Positions 8,081 through 16,723 of a stretch of 55,196 bases of DNA are shown here, one piece after another. Below the pieces are notes generated by a model, which saw only the letters and a list, made by a program, of their open reading frames with translations, had not been told where the DNA came from and searched no databases. The position numbers and the translations under genes are program-made. Numbering within the stretch: position 1 is the first letter of the stretch; every line of letters starts with the position of its first letter. The DNA is taken from assembly GCF_000515215.1 (NCBI RefSeq), contig NZ_KI911557.1, positions 2,172,505 through 2,227,700 on the forward strand. Reading direction: 5' to 3'. This DNA comes from Methylomonas sp. 11b (GTDB lineage Bacteria; Pseudomonadota; Gammaproteobacteria; Methylococcales; Methylomonadaceae).

Positions 8081-8697
8081 GACATATCCTCAAAAAGTTT
8101 GCTTCGGTTGAGCCTAAACGGCGGCCGAACGGTTAGATAATTTGGGTTAGAAGAAAGCCACCGATCCGATGTTTAAACAATCTGTCGTAAAAATCGATGA
8201 ACTTCGATTTGTATCAGCAAATGGAATGCCATTTTCCGCGAACCCGGATAACAACGAGGTAACTCATTGAATGAAAAACACTATTTATAGACCTCTATAG
8301 ACACACAGCGCCGCCAATACAACCTGTAGCCCACGGCATATCGTTTTTACACGAAATATCGTAAAACATCGAAAGACAGCCGGTCTGGATTGCGGACCGC
8401 TCGTGCAGAGCAGCATCAAAGCCGTCGAATATTTGCGTAACAGAGGAGCGGTTCTTGCGGAAACCAGATAGGGACCAAAGAAAACCCAAGCTCATAAAGA
8501 GGCATTGCCCGCTTAAACTACTTCATAGCAACTTGAAATTTCGGATGTAACCCGCTTGAGCGAGCTGGTTCGGAGTTTTTGAATGGCTAGGGAGCTGGAG
8601 CTTAGGAACCCGAGTAAACCAGGGTAAGCTCACAAATGTAACCATTAGTGTCGGCGCTTCCGTCTAAGTCGTGGTAAACGACTGGGCGAACCGGATT
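8081..8697. other. Gene-poor stretch left of the prophage remnant
   Basis: No convincing gene in about 617 bp. The first part holds the promoter region of the secreted gp19-like gene. On the plus strand a short open segment (8560-8667) reads to a TAA just 30 bp before the DUF2523 start, with an aromatic, Gly-rich stretch then GTRVNQGKLTNVTISVGASV; it could be the tail of a degraded phage gene, but this is weak. The middle (8280-8520) shows nothing I recognise. Confidence 0.5.
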
Positions 8698-9018
8698 ATG
8701 CCTTTCATTTCCTGGTTCGTTGCTGGTATCACTTCGCTAGTTACTTATTTAACTGCCTATATTGGTAAAAAATGGGCCGTTCGTACCGCCGTTATTGCCG
8801 GCTTAATAGCGCTAACTGCTGCCTTTACTGCGGGGCTTGGTGCCTTAGTGACTGCCTTATCTTATGGCGTAACAGACCAATGGTTCCGTTTTGGGCTGTC
8901 TCTAATGCCCGCTAATACTTTACCTTGCATCGGTGCTTATATTTCCGCCTCTGTCATGCGTTATATATATGACCGCAATTATTCTTTCACTGCTCGTTGG
9001 CTCGATGGTGGTTTATAA
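8698..9018 (+). CDS. DUF2523 / filamentous-phage minor coat-like membrane protein
   Basis: The protein has 106 residues from the ATG at 8698 (a GTG at 8671 is less likely). It has an N-terminal hydrophobic segment (MPFISWFVAGITSLVTYL), a KKWAVRTAV link, a second hydrophobic stretch, and a Trp/Gly-containing C-terminus with GAYISASVMRYIYDRNYSF. This matches the DUF2523 family that sits just before zot in filamentous phages and is thought to be the equivalent of coat protein pVI. The next gene is indeed a zot fragment, which supports the call. The stretch is AT-richer than its surroundings, another sign of foreign origin. Confidence 0.75.
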   Translation: MPFISWFVAGITSLVTYLTAYIGKKWAVRTAVIAGLIALTAAFTAGLGALVTALSYGVTDQWFRFGLSLMPANTLPCIGAYISASVMRYIYDRNYSFTARWLDGGL

Positions 9019-9092
9019 CGATTGTTTTCTCAAAACCTCCGGCCTCTATATGGGGCCTTTTTTTTATCTAAATTCCGATAGGGGGAATAATA

Positions 9093-9673
9093 ATGAAACA
9101 ACATGGTGTCTATTATGTAACTGGGGGCCTGCGTTCGGGAAAGTCCCTTATTTGTACACGCAAGATTCAAGAATTTTTACAACAGGGTAGGAAAGTAGCT
9201 ACTAATTTTGATTTGAAATTAGAAAACATGCTGCCCGCTCATAAAAAGGATGTAACGTGTATTCGCATACCTGATCATCCGAATGTAAACGATCTTAATA
9301 ATATCGGTCTTGGGTATGATTCAGATGATCCCGACGATTACAATGAATCAAAGTTCGGTTTATTGGTTCTCGATGAGTTGGGGACTTGGATGAATAGCCG
9401 AAATTGGCAAGACAAGGCGCGGCAAAACTGAAGATGATGTTATGGTTCTACTTGCTGAAAAAATTGAGGCTTTGCATTGATATGGTGTTTTTTCGCTCTC
9501 CTGCTTATATCGGTTCTGCTCTTGACGATCAAGCTTACTGGCTCGTTTATCGCCTTCTCCTTGCTCGTCGTCGTTTCTGGTTCAATCCTGTTCTAGTTTT
9601 TAGGCTTTCGCGTGTAATTCGTTGTGCTCGTTTACGCTTGCGTCGTCGTGTCCAAAAAATGGCCTTTTTATAG
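9093..9673 (+). pseudogene. zot: Zot (filamentous phage assembly ATPase), truncated and probably frameshifted
   Basis: The intact first part (9093-9431, 112 residues, GGGGGA start signal upstream) has the Zot N-terminal ATPase: Walker A GGLRSGKS near residue 11-18, VATNFDLKLENML, and Walker B FGLLVLDELGTWMNSRNWQDK. Full Zot proteins are about 350-450 residues with a membrane segment, and here the frame stops right after Walker B. A second frame (about 9404-9673) continues with MLWFYLLKKLRL and an Arg-rich tail, which loosely follows Zot, so a frameshift plus deletion is likely. No replication initiator, other coat gene or XerCD dif site was recognised. A dead filamentous prophage is the simplest reading. 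Confidence 0.75.
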
Positions 9674-9763
9674 TTCTATAAGGTTCTATAATGGCCGTTA
9701 AGCCTGGCTTTATGTCCTTGTTTTTTATTGTTTTTTATCGCTAATGTTCTATAAAGTTCTGCG
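9673..9763 (+). repeat. Short direct repeats GTTCTATAA at the right edge of the prophage remnant
   Basis: The 9-mer GTTCTATAA occurs at 9673-9681, 9683-9691 and 9746-9754, with a partial fourth copy (AGTTCTGCG) next to the last. They separate the dead zot from the xseB promoter and may mark the phage end or a protein-binding site. No such cluster was found on the left side. Confidence 0.45.
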
Positions 9764-9778
9764 TTTCGCAAAACATAC

Positions 9779-9784
9779 TATAAT
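9779..9784 (+). promoter_or_regulatory. Candidate -10 box for xseB-ispA
   Basis: A perfect TATAAT 36 bp before the xseB start. The corresponding -35 position (about 9756-9761, GTTCTG) is poor, so the promoter may need an activator or an extended -10. Confidence 0.5.
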
Positions 9785-9819
9785 GCTCGGTCATTTTTGA
9801 GCACCGCAAGCCACTTTAT

Positions 9820-10053
9820 ATGTCGAGACGTAAAAGCGCATCCCAATTTGAGGAAGCGATGGAAGAACTGGAGAAATTGGTCGAACAAATGGAACGCGGC
9901 GATATTTCTCTGGAAGAGTCCTTAAAATCCTTCGAACGCGGTATCAGATTAACCCGCACCTGCCAGCAAGCACTGCAAGACGCCGAGCAGAAAGTCCAAA
10001 TTTTATTAGAAAAAAACGGCCAGCAAACTTTGGAGCCATTCACCGATGAGTAA
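9820..10053 (+). CDS. xseB: Exodeoxyribonuclease VII small subunit
   Basis: The protein has 77 residues, the usual XseB length. Several XseB subunits bind the coiled-coil arm of XseA to form the single-strand exonuclease. The diagnostic pattern is FEEAMEELEKLVEQMERGDISLEESLKSFERG, split over residues 10-41, followed by a second helix ending in KVQILLE. It overlaps ispA by 8 bp, the common xseB-ispA-dxs order of gammaproteobacteria. Transcription probably starts at the TATAAT at 9779. Confidence 0.95.
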   Translation: MSRRKSASQFEEAMEELEKLVEQMERGDISLEESLKSFERGIRLTRTCQQALQDAEQKVQILLEKNGQQTLEPFTDE

Positions 10054-10939
10054 CTTAAAAGCCTTTCTTACCGCCTGTCAAAACCGCGTCGAACGCGCGC
10101 TGGACGCCAGGTTGCCCGGCGAGAATATTCTGCCCCAAACCCTGCATCAAGCCATGCGCTACAGCGTGCTAGACGGCGGCAAGCGCACCCGCCCGTTGCT
10201 GACTTACGCAACCGGCCAGGCCTTGGGTTTAAGTGAAGACGTACTGGACGCCCAAGCTTGCGCGGTGGAGTTTATTCATGTGTATTCATTGATACACGAC
10301 GATTTGCCGGCAATGGACAACGACGACTTACGCCGCGGCAAACCGACTTGTCACAAAGCTTATGACGAGGCCACCGCCATTCTGGCCGGCGATGCATTGC
10401 AAGCCCTGGCATTTGACGTGTTGGCCAACGACTCAGCCATTCTGGCCGGTGCGGAAGCCCGAGTAAAAATGATCGCCGCGCTGACCAGAGCCAGCGGTTC
10501 GCAGGGCATGGTCGGCGGGCAAGCTATCGATTTGGGTTCGGTTGGGCGCAAGCTGACTTTGCCGGAACTGGAAAATATGCACATCCACAAGACCGGCGCG
10601 TTAATTCGCGCCAGCGTTAATCTGGCTTCGCTGTCCAAACCGGACCTTGATGCGGATGTGGCAAAAAAACTGGATCACTACGCCAAATGCATAGGCCTGT
10701 CATTCCAAGTTAAAGACGACATCCTGGACGTGGAAAGCGACACCGCCACCTTGGGCAAAACTCAGGGCAAGGACGTCGATAACGACAAACCGACTTATCC
10801 AGCATTGTTGGGAATGGCCGGCGCCAAGGAAAAAGCCCAGGAACTACATGAACAAGCTGTCGCCAGCTTGGCCGGTTTTGGCAGCGAAGCGGATTTATTA
10901 CGCGATCTGTCGCTGTATATCATCGAACGTACGCACTAA
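10046..10939 (+). CDS. ispA: Farnesyl diphosphate synthase
   Basis: The protein has 297 residues. It condenses dimethylallyl diphosphate with two isopentenyl units to farnesyl diphosphate, the substrate of squalene synthase encoded further along. The first Asp-rich motif DDLPAMDND begins at Asp85 and the second, DDILDVE, at Asp224; DGGKRTRPLL precedes the first, as in short-chain prenyl synthases, and SQGMVGGQAIDL lies between. The two-residue insertion in the first motif (DDLPAMD) is typical of bacterial IspA. It overlaps xseB and is followed after 115 bp by dxs, so this is one isoprenoid-supply unit. Confidence 0.95.
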   Translation: MSNLKAFLTACQNRVERALDARLPGENILPQTLHQAMRYSVLDGGKRTRPLLTYATGQALGLSEDVLDAQACAVEFIHVYSLIHDDLPAMDNDDLRRGKPTCHKAYDEATAILAGDALQALAFDVLANDSAILAGAEARVKMIAALTRASGSQGMVGGQAIDLGSVGRKLTLPELENMHIHKTGALIRASVNLASLSKPDLDADVAKKLDHYAKCIGLSFQVKDDILDVESDTATLGKTQGKDVDNDKPTYPALLGMAGAKEKAQELHEQAVASLAGFGSEADLLRDLSLYIIERTH

Positions 10940-10964
10940 GCGTTGCGAGCACGATTTATACTTC

Positions 10965-11030
10965 TTGCGCCACAATCCCCCCGGTTTTCGGCTTGCGTCC
11001 CTTTAGCTGGCGCGGAATATTGTGACGCAA
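10965..11030 (+). promoter_or_regulatory. Long-range inverted repeat in the ispA-dxs spacer
   Basis: Arms 10965-10976 and 11019-11030 are complementary over 12 positions with one mismatch, separated by 42 nt. In the mRNA this would bring the dxs ribosome site (AAAGGA at about 11037) close to a folded leader. It might modulate dxs expression or be a remnant of a processing site; no known riboswitch class was recognised. Confidence 0.35.
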
Positions 11031-11054
11031 ACATATAAAGGAATTTATTAACCC

Positions 11055-12914
11055 ATGACAGTCTCTGACTTTCCGCTTCTCAACACCATCAACAGCCCTG
11101 CCGACATCCGCGCACTGAAACCAGAACAACTCGAGCCGCTGGCCGATGAGTTGCGTCGCTATCTGACGCATACGGTCAGCATCTCCGGCGGCCATTTTTC
11201 GGCCGGCCTGGGCACGGTGGAACTGACGGTGGCGCTGCATTATGTGTTCGATACGCCATCGGACCAGTTGGTCTGGGATGTGGGACATCAAGCCTATCCG
11301 CATAAGATTTTGACCGGCCGCAAGGACAGAATGCCGACGATTCGGACTTTGGGTGGAGTGTCGGCGTTTCCCTGCCGCTCGGAGAGCGAGTACGACGCCT
11401 TTGGCGTGGGTCATTCTTCGACTTCGATCAGTGCAGCTTTGGGGATGGCGATTGCCTCGCAGTTGCGCGGGGAAGACAAGAAGATGGTGGCCATCATCGG
11501 TGATGGCTCGATTACTGGCGGTATGGCCTATGAGGCGATGAATCATGCCGGCGATGTGAATGCCAATCTGTTGGTGATTTTGAACGATAACGATATGTCG
11601 ATTTCACCGCCGGTCGGGGCAATGAATAATTATCTGACTAAGGTGTTGTCGAGTAAGTTTTATTCCTCGGTACGGGAAGAGAGTAAGAAGGCTTTGGCCA
11701 GTATGCCGTCGGTCTGGGAATTGGCCCGGAAGACCGAAGAACATGTGAAGGGCATGATTGTGCCGGGGACGCTGTTCGAGGAGTTGGGCTTTAATTATTT
11801 CGGGCCGATTGACGGTCACGATGTGGAGATGTTGGTTTCGACTTTAGAGAAGTTGAAGGATTTGTCGGGACCGGTGTTTTTGCACGTGGTCACGAAAAAA
11901 GGCAAAGGCTATGCACCGGCGGAGAAAGACCCCTTGGCCTATCACGGGGTGCCGGCCTTCGATCCGACTAAGGATTATTTGCCTAAAGCCGCACCGTCGC
12001 CGCATCCGACTTATACGGAAGTGTTTGGTAACTGGTTATGCGATATGGCTAAGCAGGATGAGCGGCTGTTGGGGATTACGCCGGCGATGCGCGAAGGTTC
12101 GGGTCTGGTGGCGTTTTCCCAGCAGTTTCCCAAACGCTATTTCGATGTGGCGATTGCCGAGCAGCATGCGGTGACCTTGGCGGCGGGTCAGGCCTGTCAG
12201 GGTGCCAAGCCGGTGGTGGCGATTTATTCGACGTTTTTACAGCGGGCGTATGATCAATTGATTCACGATGTGGCTTTGCAAAATCTGGATGTGTTGTTTG
12301 CGCTGGATAGAGCGGGCTTGGTGGGACCGGACGGTCCGACTCATGCCGGGGCGTTTGATTACAGTTATATGCGCTGTATTCCGAATATGCTGGTGATGGC
12401 GCCTGCCGACGAGAACGAGTGCCGGCAGATGCTGACCACCGGTTTCAAGCACAACGGCCCGGCCTCGGTGCGCTATCCGCGCGGCAAAGGACCGGGGGCG
12501 ACGGTCGACAAGGCTTTGACCGAGCTACCTATCGGCAAGGGCGAAATCAGACATCAAGGCAGCCGCATTGCGATTCTGGCCTGGGGCAGCATGGTGACAC
12601 CGTCTGTGGAAGCCGGCAAACAACTGGGCGCCACGGTGGTGAACATGCGTTTTGTGAAACCGCTGGATGAAGCCTTGATTTTAGAGATGGCGAAAAGCCA
12701 TGATGTCATCATCACGGTCGAAGAGAACGTGATTGCCGGTGGCGCGGGCAGCGCGGTGAACGAGTTCTTGCAAGCGCAGCAGATTTTAATGCCGGTGTTG
12801 AATATCGGCTTGCCGGATCGCTTCGTCGAGCAAGGCAGTCGCGAAGAGTTGCTGGCACTGGTAGGACTTGATGCCAAGGGCATCTTGGCTAAGATTGAAG
12901 CGGTTTGTGCGTAA
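11055..12914 (+). CDS. dxs: 1-deoxy-D-xylulose-5-phosphate synthase, copy 1
   Basis: The protein has 619 residues. It joins pyruvate and glyceraldehyde 3-phosphate with thiamine diphosphate, the first step of the MEP isoprenoid pathway. Features: [17 protein letters not shown] N-terminus, [14 protein letters not shown], the ThDP/metal motif [18 protein letters not shown], catalytic-domain [13 protein letters not shown], and the transketolase C-terminal part with [15 protein letters not shown]. The frame is intact. From 11295 to 12379 it appears base-for-base identical to dxs copy 2 (24206-25290), with scattered differences before and after, including KHN versus HHP near residue 477. It lies between ispA and apt. 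Confidence 0.96.
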   Translation: MTVSDFPLLNTINSPADIRALKPEQLEPLADELRRYLTHTVSISGGHFSAGLGTVELTVALHYVFDTPSDQLVWDVGHQAYPHKILTGRKDRMPTIRTLGGVSAFPCRSESEYDAFGVGHSSTSISAALGMAIASQLRGEDKKMVAIIGDGSITGGMAYEAMNHAGDVNANLLVILNDNDMSISPPVGAMNNYLTKVLSSKFYSSVREESKKALASMPSVWELARKTEEHVKGMIVPGTLFEELGFNYFGPIDGHDVEMLVSTLEKLKDLSGPVFLHVVTKKGKGYAPAEKDPLAYHGVPAFDPTKDYLPKAAPSPHPTYTEVFGNWLCDMAKQDERLLGITPAMREGSGLVAFSQQFPKRYFDVAIAEQHAVTLAAGQACQGAKPVVAIYSTFLQRAYDQLIHDVALQNLDVLFALDRAGLVGPDGPTHAGAFDYSYMRCIPNMLVMAPADENECRQMLTTGFKHNGPASVRYPRGKGPGATVDKALTELPIGKGEIRHQGSRIAILAWGSMVTPSVEAGKQLGATVVNMRFVKPLDEALILEMAKSHDVIITVEENVIAGGAGSAVNEFLQAQQILMPVLNIGLPDRFVEQGSREELLALVGLDAKGILAKIEAVCA

Positions 12915-12929
12915 AGCTGGAGAGCAGAA

Positions 12930-13445
12930 ATGGATAGATTGAGAAACAAGATTCGGGATATTCCGGATTTTCCAAAACCCGGCATCATTTTCAAAGACAT
13001 AACGCCGTTGGTCAAAGACCCGGCAGCGCTGCGCTTGGCCGTGCACCAACTGCTGCATCCTTTTTTAGGCCGCGACATCACCGCAGTAGCCGGCATGGAA
13101 GCGCGCGGCTTTATCTTCGGTTCGCTGGTGGCATGGGAACTGGGCATTCCCTTTATACCGCTCAGAAAGCCTGGCAAACTGCCTTATGACGTGCAAAGTG
13201 TATCTTACGATCTGGAATACGGTTCGGCGGAACTGGAAGTGCATATCGATGCGGTAGACAGCAACGATAAGGTATTGTTAATCGACGATTTACTGGCCAC
13301 CGGCGGCACCGCCAAGGCGAGTTGCGATCTGATCGAAAAGCTGGGCGCTACCGTGGTAGCCTGCGCTTTTGTGGTGGAACTGGACTTCTTGCAAGGGCGG
13401 GAAAAACTGGGGAACTACGAAGTGCATTCCTTATTGCATTACTGA
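12930..13445 (+). CDS. apt: Adenine phosphoribosyltransferase
   Basis: The protein has 171 residues. It converts adenine and PRPP to AMP, salvaging purine. The N-terminus IRDIPDFPKPGIIFKDITPL and the PRPP-binding loop VLLIDDLLATGGTAKA (about residues 112-127) are typical, as is the GMEARGFIFGS stretch. It follows dxs after 15 bp and ends facing mlaA. It is noteworthy that HpnG of the hopanoid pathway releases adenine from adenosylhopane, so adenine salvage beside hopanoid genes fits, though apt is also a general gene. Confidence 0.95.
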   Translation: MDRLRNKIRDIPDFPKPGIIFKDITPLVKDPAALRLAVHQLLHPFLGRDITAVAGMEARGFIFGSLVAWELGIPFIPLRKPGKLPYDVQSVSYDLEYGSAELEVHIDAVDSNDKVLLIDDLLATGGTAKASCDLIEKLGATVVACAFVVELDFLQGREKLGNYEVHSLLHY

Positions 13446-13456
13446 GAAATACTACG

Positions 13457-13476
13457 GAGACGCTTCCCTGCGTCTC
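13457..13476. terminator. Hairpin between apt and mlaA
   Basis: Six-pair arms GAGACG/CGTCTC around an 8-nt loop, between converging genes. There is no long T-run. Its core is shared with the hairpin at 3773-3799. Confidence 0.45.
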
Positions 13477-13487
13477 TTCAAACAAAA

Positions 13488-14507
13488 TTAATGGCGCTTA
13501 AGCGGTCTTTTTTTTTTACTCATTTGGTCCATTTTGTCCGAGGCTTTTTCAAATTCCAAAGCAGCATTATCGAACGATTTGGACATGCTATCGAACGCAG
13601 CGCTACCTGCCTTTGCGCTGCCAGGACCTACCTCAATGCTATTTTGCACGTGGCCGGGTAGTTTTTTAGCCGTATCGGCTTTTGGTTTTTGCGTCGCATT
13701 AGTTTCTTTAGGCTTTGCTGAAGAAATTTCGCCGACATCGACATCCGCGTCTATGTCCAGATCATAGTCAGTCGAATTACTCTTACCGTCATTGATCAAG
13801 TTTTTGCGGTATTGTAAAAATGACTCACGGGTAAACACATAAGGATCCAACGCCGCTTCGTCGATAAAATTCAAAGCGCCTTCGGCATTTGCTCTGTCGT
13901 TAATACCCTCGACAATACCCGTCCCCGGCACGTAAGTTCCTGGATTGGCAGCTTTGTCGACCACAATTGCCGCACCGTCACGGATAGTAGTTGGACCTAA
14001 AATCGGCAAGACCAAGTACGGGCCTTGATCGACACCCCAGACCGCGAGTGTTTGACCAAAATCTTCGACATTGCTTTGCAATCCCAGGTCGCTGGCCACA
14101 TCAAACAACCCGAGCAAACCAACTGTGGAGTTGGTCAAGAAGCGCCCAGTGTCGGAAGCACCTTGTTCAAACTTACCTTGCAGCACATCGTTCAAGACAA
14201 CATTGATACCTTTAAGATTAGTAAAAAAGTTGCTGACGCCAGTTTGCATAAAATTGGGCGTTACAGTCTTATAGCCATTAGCGATGGGCTTCAGCAAATG
14301 CTTATCCAAGCCCATGTTAAAACCGTACATGGAGCGATTGAAGCCCTCGTAAGGATCAGCTGCGTCTGACTTAGCTTTAGAGGCTCTGTTAGCATCAACC
14401 GGATGCTTATCCGTAGTAGCACACCCGGTTACCGATAATGCGCTTGAAAATAACACCACCCAGAACAGGGATGCCTGGCTGTTGCCTAGATAACGAGGGC
14501 TATACAT
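13488..14507 (-). CDS. mlaA: MlaA (VacJ) family outer-membrane lipoprotein
   Basis: The protein has 339 residues. It has a lipoprotein signal with lipobox SVTGC (Cys29), and the following Ala fits sorting to the outer membrane. The MlaA domain covers about residues 50-235: DPYEGFNRSMYGFNMGLDKH, GVSNFFTNLKGINVVLNDVLQG, DTGRFLTNSTVGLLGLFDVA, ETLAVWGVDQGPYLVLP-like stretch (here FGQTLAVWG), and YVFTRESFLQYRK. MlaA takes mislocalised phospholipid out of the outer leaflet and passes it to periplasmic MlaC. The C-terminal 90 residues (about 250-339) are an Asp/Lys/Ala-rich, low-complexity tail ending in KKKRPLKRH, longer than usual. It is followed closely by mlaC and hpnH on the same strand. Confidence 0.9.
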   Translation of the reverse strand: MYSPRYLGNSQASLFWVVLFSSALSVTGCATTDKHPVDANRASKAKSDAADPYEGFNRSMYGFNMGLDKHLLKPIANGYKTVTPNFMQTGVSNFFTNLKGINVVLNDVLQGKFEQGASDTGRFLTNSTVGLLGLFDVASDLGLQSNVEDFGQTLAVWGVDQGPYLVLPILGPTTIRDGAAIVVDKAANPGTYVPGTGIVEGINDRANAEGALNFIDEAALDPYVFTRESFLQYRKNLINDGKSNSTDYDLDIDADVDVGEISSAKPKETNATQKPKADTAKKLPGHVQNSIEVGPGSAKAGSAAFDSMSKSFDNAALEFEKASDKMDQMSKKKRPLKRH

Positions 14508-14528
14508 TACTGACGATTCCTAACAAAC

Positions 14529-15134
14529 TTATTGTTTTGCGTAACTTTCAATTTTCTCAGTGATTTTAACGATCAAGGCATCAAAGCCATCACGGCTTAG
14601 CACACTAGTGTAATCCGATCTTTTCAATGCCAAATCACTGACGCCATCGGCTATTATATTGATAATTTGCCAGCCATCGTCTTTTTTCTTCATCATATAA
14701 TCGAACTTCACATCCTTTTCGCCGGGAATATGCAAGTTGGTGTGAATCACCACGCCACCCCTGCCGGTTTCCTCTTCGGATGCAAAAGTAAACGATTCGC
14801 CCGAATAGTCTTTAAAGTTATGAGCATACGCTGACACACTGAGCTTGCTGAATACGCTTTCTAGTTTGTTCTGCTGCTCGGTTGTCAATTCTTCCCATTG
14901 CTTTCCTACCACGATTCTGGCGATTTTAGGCAGATCATGACTCTTCTTTACCGCCACATCCAGCTTGTCGTAGCGCCCTTGAAAGCCAAGCTCTTTACCC
15001 GCCTTCATTACGCTCAGCAACTGGTTTTGAAACTCCTCGACGACCTGACGCGCAGAAATCTCTTCAGCATTAGCTAAGGAAGACAGACAGACAAGCATTA
15101 GCAAACTAAGACCGAAATACAATTTTTTAAACAT
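14529..15134 (-). CDS. mlaC: MlaC / HpnM family periplasmic lipid-binding protein
   Basis: The protein has 201 residues. A signal peptide (MFKKLYFGLSLLMLVCLSSLANA) leads to the periplasm. MlaC family marks: DLPKIARIVVGKQWEELTTEQQ, VSAYAHNFKDYSGESF, VVIHTNLHIPGEKDVKFDYMMKKKDDGWQI (split over the domain) and DGVSDLALKRSDYTSVL. MlaC carries phospholipid between MlaA and the inner-membrane MlaFEDB complex. The hopanoid-associated version is called HpnM, and its position between mlaA and hpnH suggests it may handle hopanoids. It is 21 bp from mlaA and shares the direction. The MlaFEDB genes are not in the window. Confidence 0.85.
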   Translation of the reverse strand: MFKKLYFGLSLLMLVCLSSLANAEEISARQVVEEFQNQLLSVMKAGKELGFQGRYDKLDVAVKKSHDLPKIARIVVGKQWEELTTEQQNKLESVFSKLSVSAYAHNFKDYSGESFTFASEEETGRGGVVIHTNLHIPGEKDVKFDYMMKKKDDGWQIINIIADGVSDLALKRSDYTSVLSRDGFDALIVKITEKIESYAKQ

Positions 15135-15180
15135 AGCCGTTATGAAAACCTGTTAATGAGGATGACTTCCTGGGTTCGTC

Positions 15181-16299
15181 TTAAGACTCTACTTTTACTG
15201 GAATCTCGGAAATTGCCGATTTTTTGAAAGAAGCAATAAACTCCGGCTGCTTTTCGGCAACCATTTCACCGGAGGTTTTGGGGCCGCGCACCGCAGCCCA
15301 AAGTGCTTTCAATGGATGCGCCAAGGTATCCTCAACCGCCGTTGCCTCATAGCCGCAATGTGCCATGCAGTTAGCGCACTTAGGGTTTTTCACCGTGCCG
15401 TATTTGTCCCAAGGCGTATCATCCAGCAATTCCTGAAAAGAGTTAGCATTACCTTCGTCAGCTAACAAGTAGCAAGGTTTTTGCCAGCCAAACACGTTGC
15501 GCGTTGGATTACCCCATGGCGTACAGTCGTAATTCTGATTGCCGGCCAAATAATCCAAATACAACGACGAATGGTTTAATTTCCACTTACGGGTCTTGCC
15601 AATTTTGAAAATACCGCGAAACAGGTTTTTAACGTCAAGACCTTTGATAAACACATCTTGCTTAGGCGCGCGCTCGTAGCTGAATCCAGGCGCTATAGTG
15701 ATACCTTCTACGCCCAACTCCATCGCATAATCCAGAAATTCCGCCACTTCTTCCGGGGTTTCCCCTTGGAACAAGGTGCAGTTAACGGTGACCCTAAAAC
15801 CTTTACTCAAGGCCAACTTGATCGCTTCGACAGCGATGTCGAAAACGCCTTCCTGACAAACCGAAGCATCATGTCGATCTTTTAAACCATCAAGATGCAC
15901 GGAAAACGTCAGATAAGGCGACGGCGTGTAATCGTTAATCCGTTTTCTTAACAACAAGGCGTTGGTGCACAGATAAACAAATTTCTTTCTGGCAACGATG
16001 CCGGCCACAATCTGCGGCATTTCTTTATGAATCAAGGGTTCGCCGCCTGGAATGGACACCATGGGCGCGCCGCACTCATCAACCGCAGCCAAACATTCCT
16101 CAACAGAGAGTCGCTTGTCCAGAATATCATCGGGATAATCGATTTTACCGCAGCCCGCGCATGCTAAATTGCATCTGAACAGGGGCTCCAGCATCAAAAC
16201 CAAAGGGTACTTTTTTACACCTTTGATTTTTTGCTTGATCAGATAACTACCTACAGCCAATTGCTGACGTAAAGGAACACTCACAGCATTATTCTCCAA
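15181..16299 (-). CDS. hpnH: Adenosyl-hopane synthase, radical SAM (HpnH)
   Basis: The protein has 372 residues. It couples a 5'-deoxyadenosyl radical to hopene to give adenosylhopane, the first step of side-chain synthesis. The radical SAM cluster motif CNLACAGC has Cys43, Cys47 and Cys50; then SIPGGEPLIHKEM, FSVHLDG, CTLFQG and APGFSYERAPKQD. A C-terminal Cys cluster CANCMAHCGYEA (near residue 310) is also family-typical. The protein is the normal length. It opens the minus-strand unit hpnH-mlaC-mlaA and faces squalene synthase across a 424-bp divergent region. Confidence 0.94.
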   Translation of the reverse strand: MENNAVSVPLRQQLAVGSYLIKQKIKGVKKYPLVLMLEPLFRCNLACAGCGKIDYPDDILDKRLSVEECLAAVDECGAPMVSIPGGEPLIHKEMPQIVAGIVARKKFVYLCTNALLLRKRINDYTPSPYLTFSVHLDGLKDRHDASVCQEGVFDIAVEAIKLALSKGFRVTVNCTLFQGETPEEVAEFLDYAMELGVEGITIAPGFSYERAPKQDVFIKGLDVKNLFRGIFKIGKTRKWKLNHSSLYLDYLAGNQNYDCTPWGNPTRNVFGWQKPCYLLADEGNANSFQELLDDTPWDKYGTVKNPKCANCMAHCGYEATAVEDTLAHPLKALWAAVRGPKTSGEMVAEKQPEFIASFKKSAISEIPVKVES

Positions 16300-16723
16300 A
16301 AACTATCACGACATCCAGCGACCACTGCTGTTACAAAAAAACAACAGCCGCAAACCGATAACCATCCTAGTAGTGACACCTGCTGCGGCCTATTTAGACC
16401 ATCAATGAGGCTCGAGGCGCACAATTAGATGTGGTCAGAATACCACTTTCCAACAACATACTCCAGATAAAATACGCAAAAAACAACAAGAACATGCGCA
16501 CATTTCCTGAAAGCCACACAAAGCCGCTTAGCAACCACAAGAAAGCATGGCCACCAAAAAACCATAATTATTTTTCTAAAACAACAACAAAGACCGGAAG
16601 CTCGAACTCGCACATTGCTTTTGACAGCAGCATTTCGACAAATTTGCCATAAAGCAACATCACTTTGCAAAACACCAACAAACAGTCTATCATTTGGGCA
16701 ACTAATAGTTAGCCTTGATACAG
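16300..16723. promoter_or_regulatory. Divergent hopanoid promoter region
   Basis: No gene here; the stretch is A-rich with many CAA and ACAA repeats. For the plus strand a good promoter is TTGCAA (16665-16670), 17 bp, TATCAT (16688-16693), about 24 bp before the squalene synthase start. The minus-strand hpnH promoter is not clearly visible. The wide spacer gives room for regulation of both operons together. Confidence 0.55.

Noticed and set aside
8295..8495. Open frame of 66 codons on the minus strand left of the prophage remnant
   Set aside because: No ribosome site and no recognisable motif.
9404..9673. Frame after zot as an independent gene
   Set aside because: Begins inside zot, has an Arg-rich end and only loose likeness to Zot; treated as part of the broken gene.
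10956..11546. Open frame on the minus strand over ispA-dxs1, repeated at 23990-24457 over dxs2
   Set aside because: It is the shadow of dxs; it repeats only because dxs repeats, and the protein is Arg/His-rich with no family pattern.
13457..13476. Shared GAGACG hairpin (here and at 3773-3799) as a regulatory motif
   Set aside because: Both lie between converging genes, which terminators explain.
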